Shown in pieces: positions 50,072 to 52,488 of a stretch of DNA of 52,488 nucleotides. The stretch is taken from the NCBI RefSeq assembly GCF_011250555.1, contig NZ_JAANMZ010000032.1, forward strand, positions 1 to 52,488. The letters run 5' to 3'. This DNA comes from Bacillus sp. MM2020_4 (GTDB taxonomy: Bacteria > Bacillota > Bacilli > Bacillales > Cytobacillaceae). Position numbers and translations under genes: made by a program. Positions within the stretch are counted from its first letter, which is position 1; each line of letters starts with the position of its first letter. Below the pieces are notes generated by a model that was not told the origin of the DNA, did not search any database, and worked only from the letters and a program-made list of their open reading frames with translations.

Positions 50072-50533
50072 GTGGCGATATTGGGCCAGTTACTAACAAG
50101 CTTTATTGCAACAGGTGCTTTCGGAATTATTTTTAATGCCCCGAAAGAAACATTGGTGAAATGTGGTTTAATCGGCATGGGCGGTTGGCTGGTTTATTTT
50201 CTTCTTGAAGGCTATTTAGACGATGCCATTTTAGCAACGCTGGCAGCTACCATCTTTATCGCGGTCATTAGTCAAGAATTAGCTAAGTTTTATAAAACAC
50301 CCGTCATTATTTTTAGCGTTTCAGGAATCATTCCTTTAGTGCCAGGCGGGTTAGCCTATAATGCAATGCGAAGCTTTGTTGAAAATGATTATAATACTGC
50401 CATCGGTTTAGCGGCAAAAGTTTTTATGATTGCCGGTGCAATTGCTTTTGGACTAGTCTTTTCAGAGGTTATCAATCAAGTAATTCGAAAAATGAATCAA
50501 AATAAAGCAAGAACTAAAAATCCTTCTAGATAA
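50072..50533 (+). CDS. Threonine/serine exporter family protein, small subunit
   Basis: The C-terminal half of the split exporter, 153 aa and about five hydrophobic spans. The motif VIIFSVSGIIPLVPGGLAYNAMRSFVENDY near 88 mirrors the LVPG motif of the large subunit, as expected for two related halves. It begins with GTG behind GGGTGG. It is cotranscribed with the large subunit and ends at a terminator that overlaps its last codons. Confidence 0.88.
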   Translation: MAILGQLLTSFIATGAFGIIFNAPKETLVKCGLIGMGGWLVYFLLEGYLDDAILATLAATIFIAVISQELAKFYKTPVIIFSVSGIIPLVPGGLAYNAMRSFVENDYNTAIGLAAKVFMIAGAIAFGLVFSEVINQVIRKMNQNKARTKNPSR

Positions 50534-50551
50534 CGCTAGAAGGGTTTTTTA
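50522..50551 (+). terminator. Terminator of the ThrE-type operon
   Basis: CCTTCTAG and CTAGAAGG form an 8-bp stem around ATAACG and are followed by GTTTTTT. The stop codon lies in the loop. Confidence 0.85.
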
Positions 50552-50699
50552 AATTAAAGTTAAGAAACGAAAGGTACGATACATTTGGAAATGTTTTTTC
50601 CTTTATCGTGTTCGTTCTATTTGTTATGGTTATATTATAGTATATATAAATCTATCGAATTGTCCTGGAAAAATTCAACAAGGAACGGTAAGCTAATTT

Positions 50700-51509
50700 A
50701 TGAGAAAAATGTTATTTAGTATTATTTTAATAGTCATCCTATGGATTGGTGTAAAAATGATACAAACGGAAGAATTTAATTGGCAGGATGTCAATCAAAT
50801 AAAGAATACCCTTCAATCAGAGTCAACAAAAGTGGTGTCAAAACTACAAGCCGCAAGTAATGGTTTCATTGAGGATGTAGCTGAACCTATTAGAAAAATG
50901 GAAAATGCACCGGAACCAGTTATTCCGGATCAACTAGTGCTGGATGTACCCCTTTTGAATCAAATGGATTCCCCAAAGCTATACAATGGCTGTGAGGTAA
51001 CAAGCTTAGCGATGATTCTAAATTATCATGGGGTAACGGTAACAAAAAATGAGTTGGCGCAAAAAATTAACACAGTCCCCTTTACATATGGTAACGGGAA
51101 AAAGGGAAATCCTCATGCCGGATTTGTGGGGGATATGGCTAATGGCCCTGGACTTGGAGTTTACAATGAACCGGTATTAAAACTGGCAAAAAAATATGTT
51201 GGTGACAAAGCTGTTAATTTAACGAATCATTCCTTTGAAGAGATAGTAAAAAAAGTGGGGCAAGGACTGCCAGTGTGGATTATTACAACCACTAGCTTTG
51301 CACCGGTTTCAGTATTCCAAACATGGGATACACCGCAGGGGAAAATTGATATTACCTTTAGTGAGCATAGTGTAGCCATTACCGGATACGATGAAAACTA
51401 TATTTATGTAAATGATCCATATGGGGAGAAGAACAAAAAGGTAAACCGTGAGAATTTTATTAAAGCCTGGGAGCAAATGGGGAAGCAAGCGATTGTTATT
51501 GAAAAATAA
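50700..51509 (+). CDS. C39-like cysteine peptidase family protein (YvpB-like)
   Basis: A membrane-anchored or secreted papain-like protein of 269 aa. A single N-terminal span (KMLFSIILIVILWIGVKMI) is followed by a linker and, from residue 80, the C39-like domain. The catalytic Cys is in LYNGCEVTSLAMILNYHG near 99, the His in FSEHSVAITGYDE near 222 and the third residue in YVNDPYG near 238. These motifs match the YvpB group of Bacillus. Bacteriocin-leader cleavage is the role of classical C39 enzymes, but no ABC part is fused here, so the substrate is unknown. Terminator follows. Confidence 0.87.
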   Translation: MRKMLFSIILIVILWIGVKMIQTEEFNWQDVNQIKNTLQSESTKVVSKLQAASNGFIEDVAEPIRKMENAPEPVIPDQLVLDVPLLNQMDSPKLYNGCEVTSLAMILNYHGVTVTKNELAQKINTVPFTYGNGKKGNPHAGFVGDMANGPGLGVYNEPVLKLAKKYVGDKAVNLTNHSFEEIVKKVGQGLPVWIITTTSFAPVSVFQTWDTPQGKIDITFSEHSVAITGYDENYIYVNDPYGEKNKKVNRENFIKAWEQMGKQAIVIEK

Positions 51510-51516
51510 ATTGGAC

Positions 51517-51555
51517 GAAGGCAGAGGGATTTCCCTCTGCCTTCTTAGCTTTTTG
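51517..51555 (+). terminator. Terminator of the C39-like gene
   Basis: GAAGGCAGAGGGA and TCCCTCTGCCTTC form a perfect 13-bp stem around two bases and are followed by TTAGCTTTTT. Confidence 0.88.
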
Positions 51556-51602
51556 ATTCAGTAGAATCCATATCGTAACTTGTGAATGGTTGTGTCTATC
51601 CT

Positions 51603-51725
51603 TCATCCCATCGCAAGGTAAAAATTTACTTTATTGTAATTGTTCATAAAAACAAGTTTGCCGCGGTTATTCTTCCACCTGATGGTTTTATACCTAAACG
51701 ACGTAAGCCCTACCTCTCTTACATC
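51603..51725 (-). pseudogene. Possible reading-frame remnant on the minus strand
   Basis: Forty open codons ending at TGA 51603 read DVREVGLTSFRYKTIRWKNN and then RGKLVFMNNYNKVNFYLAMG. The composition is basic and protein-like, but there is no start or ribosome site, and a stop lies directly upstream. A decayed gene end is possible; chance is not excluded. Confidence 0.25.
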
Positions 51726-51743
51726 CTAACGGCTCCGAAGCCG
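51700..51743. other. Pair of adjacent hairpins in the terminal gap
   Basis: GACGTAAG (51700) pairs with CTTACATC (51718) with one mismatch, and CGGCT-CCGA-AGCCG (51730-51743) forms a second hairpin (CTTCGG-type loop on the minus strand). The GC content stands above the flanks. It belongs to the 745-bp gap 51510-52253; I see no promoter or complete ORF there. Confidence 0.35.
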
Positions 51744-51900
51744 ATCCAGTGTGAATAAGTTTTTATTTTAAAACATAAGCAGAATGCCAGAAAAGAATTC
51801 CTACATTGCGTTATCTTATCTATTACAAGTTACTATAATGTGAAGCATAAATACCAATATTACAGGACTTTTTGCGTTTTGTCAATAGTTCACTACAACT

Positions 51901-52061
51901 TTTATAATCCCACTGGAATATCAGGTTAAGGAAGAAGAAGCTCCTGTAGACGGCAATAAAAAAATTTATGGATGGAAGAGGATCTGTTACTTACACCAGC
52001 AGACATGCTTGAACAAACTGAATCTTGGATTCCGACATATAACAATCCATTTTTTAAATAA
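51901..52061 (+). pseudogene. Frameshifted C-terminal gene fragment
   Basis: One frame reads FIIPLEYQVKEEEAPVDGNK; after about base 51960 the coding pattern continues in another frame as LWMEEDLLLTPADMLEQTES and then WIPTYNNPFFK to the stop at 52059. Both pieces look like genuine protein and join at the poly-A stretch AAAAAAA, a common slippage site. No start lies upstream, so it is the tail of a broken gene. Family not recognised. Confidence 0.5.
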
Positions 52062-52253
52062 AAATTAGTTAGAGACTTCCAACAATAGGAAATTCTTGTT
52101 TTGTAGATTAATAGCGAAATGCGTCGAAATTCGTAGTTTTTTTGTTTTTTATGTCACTTTTCACAAGAAAGATGGTAATATAGTAGTAGAGAATACAACT
52201 TTTATGATTTTTCAGAATATTTTTTTGCAAACCAGGCCAAGGGAGATTTTAAC

Positions 52254-52488
52254 ATGAAGGAAGGTACCACAAGTCCTAAATTAATCTATGAAGAAACAAA
52301 GGCTATTAAATTATTTTTAAGCTTATATTATATTTTGTTAATAGGATATGATGTCTTTTGGTATTACATTTTGCCTATTTATACAAAATTTGGGAGAGAC
52401 AGATTTCCTAGTGATGGTTTAGGTATATGGCTATATATTTTTAATGGTTGTTTATTGCCTATTTCAATTTATTTTATAAAAAAGGGAA
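52254..52488 (+). CDS. Membrane protein, 5' part only (runs off the window)
   Basis: The first 78 codons of a gene cut by the window end. AGGGAGAT lies eight bases before the ATG. The reading begins MKEGTTSPKLIYEETKAIKL and goes on to a span-like stretch (FLSLYYILLIGYDVFWYYILPIY), a loop KFGRDRFPSDG and a second span (LWLYIFNGCLLPISIYF-like). It is therefore a membrane protein with an even spacing of hydrophobic parts. I do not recognise the family; the missing part would decide. Confidence 0.65.
   Translation, partial: MKEGTTSPKLIYEETKAIKLFLSLYYILLIGYDVFWYYILPIYTKFGRDRFPSDGLGIWLYIFNGCLLPISIYFIKKG

Noticed and set aside
1..52488. CRISPR arrays, tRNA or rRNA genes and intact insertion sequences
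   Set aside because: I saw no regular direct repeats with unique spacers, no tRNA cloverleaf or CCA end, no rRNA stretch, and no transposase with terminal repeats. Weak cases could be missed by eye.

Overview
The window reads as chromosome of a low-GC, Gram-positive Bacillaceae bacterium (Bacillus/Neobacillus type; this is inference from gene content). The evidence is strong AGGAGG-type ribosome sites, frequent TTG/GTG starts, hairpin-plus-T terminators, and recognisable relatives of Bacillus subtilis loci: msmR-msmE-amyD-amyC-melA, ycbLMNO, yfkAB, panE, yhcW, yqgC and yvpB. I see no rRNA, tRNA, CRISPR array, phage module or intact insertion sequence. About 51 coding genes are supported, plus four decayed or doubtful coding fragments and many regulatory sites.

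Layout. 1-2430: polar amino-acid ABC importer with an internal terminator that separates the binding protein from the membrane parts. 2437-4530: a membrane zincin-like protein that probably starts at ATT, a LysM protein and an unknown protein. 4818-7571: a large TPR-dynamin GTPase. 7631-9962: an intergenic repeat, an ECF sigma factor behind four phased TTAAGA-like boxes, small VOC and SRPBCC proteins, and a secreted protein with an odd start. 10149-11750: a roughly 20.5-bp tandem array and three small genes. 11803-15181: two-component system plus ABC exporter (ycbLMNO type). 15266-17934: small protein, 2-hydroxyacid dehydrogenase and a sortase-anchored SGNH hydrolase. 18264-19085: an HSD10-type dehydrogenase behind a sigma-54 promoter. 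19311-25216: alpha-galactoside uptake and hydrolysis. 25644-34402: a sigma-54 activator followed by an acyl-CoA catabolic operon. 34477-45693: HAD phosphatase, MerR-EamA pair, TraB lipoprotein, RecQ, an ABC exporter, a formate/nitrite channel, YfkAB and PanE. 45726-51509: MFS exporter, RpiR regulator with divergent 6-phosphogluconate dehydrogenase, split ThrE exporter and a C39-like protein. 51510-52488: a gap with decayed coding fragments, then a membrane protein cut by the window end.

The most interesting system is a sigma-54 regulon for acyl-CoA catabolism. An activator with CBS, PAS, AAA+ (GAFTGA) and Fis parts lies just upstream of a near-consensus -24/-12 promoter. That promoter drives acyl-CoA ligase, acyl-CoA dehydrogenase, thiolase, a second ligase and an AMACR-like CaiB protein. 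Nine kb upstream an almost identical -24/-12 promoter precedes an HSD10-type 3-hydroxyacyl-CoA dehydrogenase, and both promoters have CTGTCCA sites upstream. Dehydrogenase, HSD10, thiolase and racemase together suggest catabolism of 2-methyl-branched acyl-CoA (anteiso fatty acid or isoleucine carbon); this substrate assignment is inference.

A second candidate regulon links the ycbLM-type two-component system to two promoters, the adjacent ABC exporter and the ECF sigma gene about 4 kb away. Both carry TTAAGA-like half-sites repeated every 11 bp, and in both the last half-site begins exactly 26 bp before a -10 hexamer.
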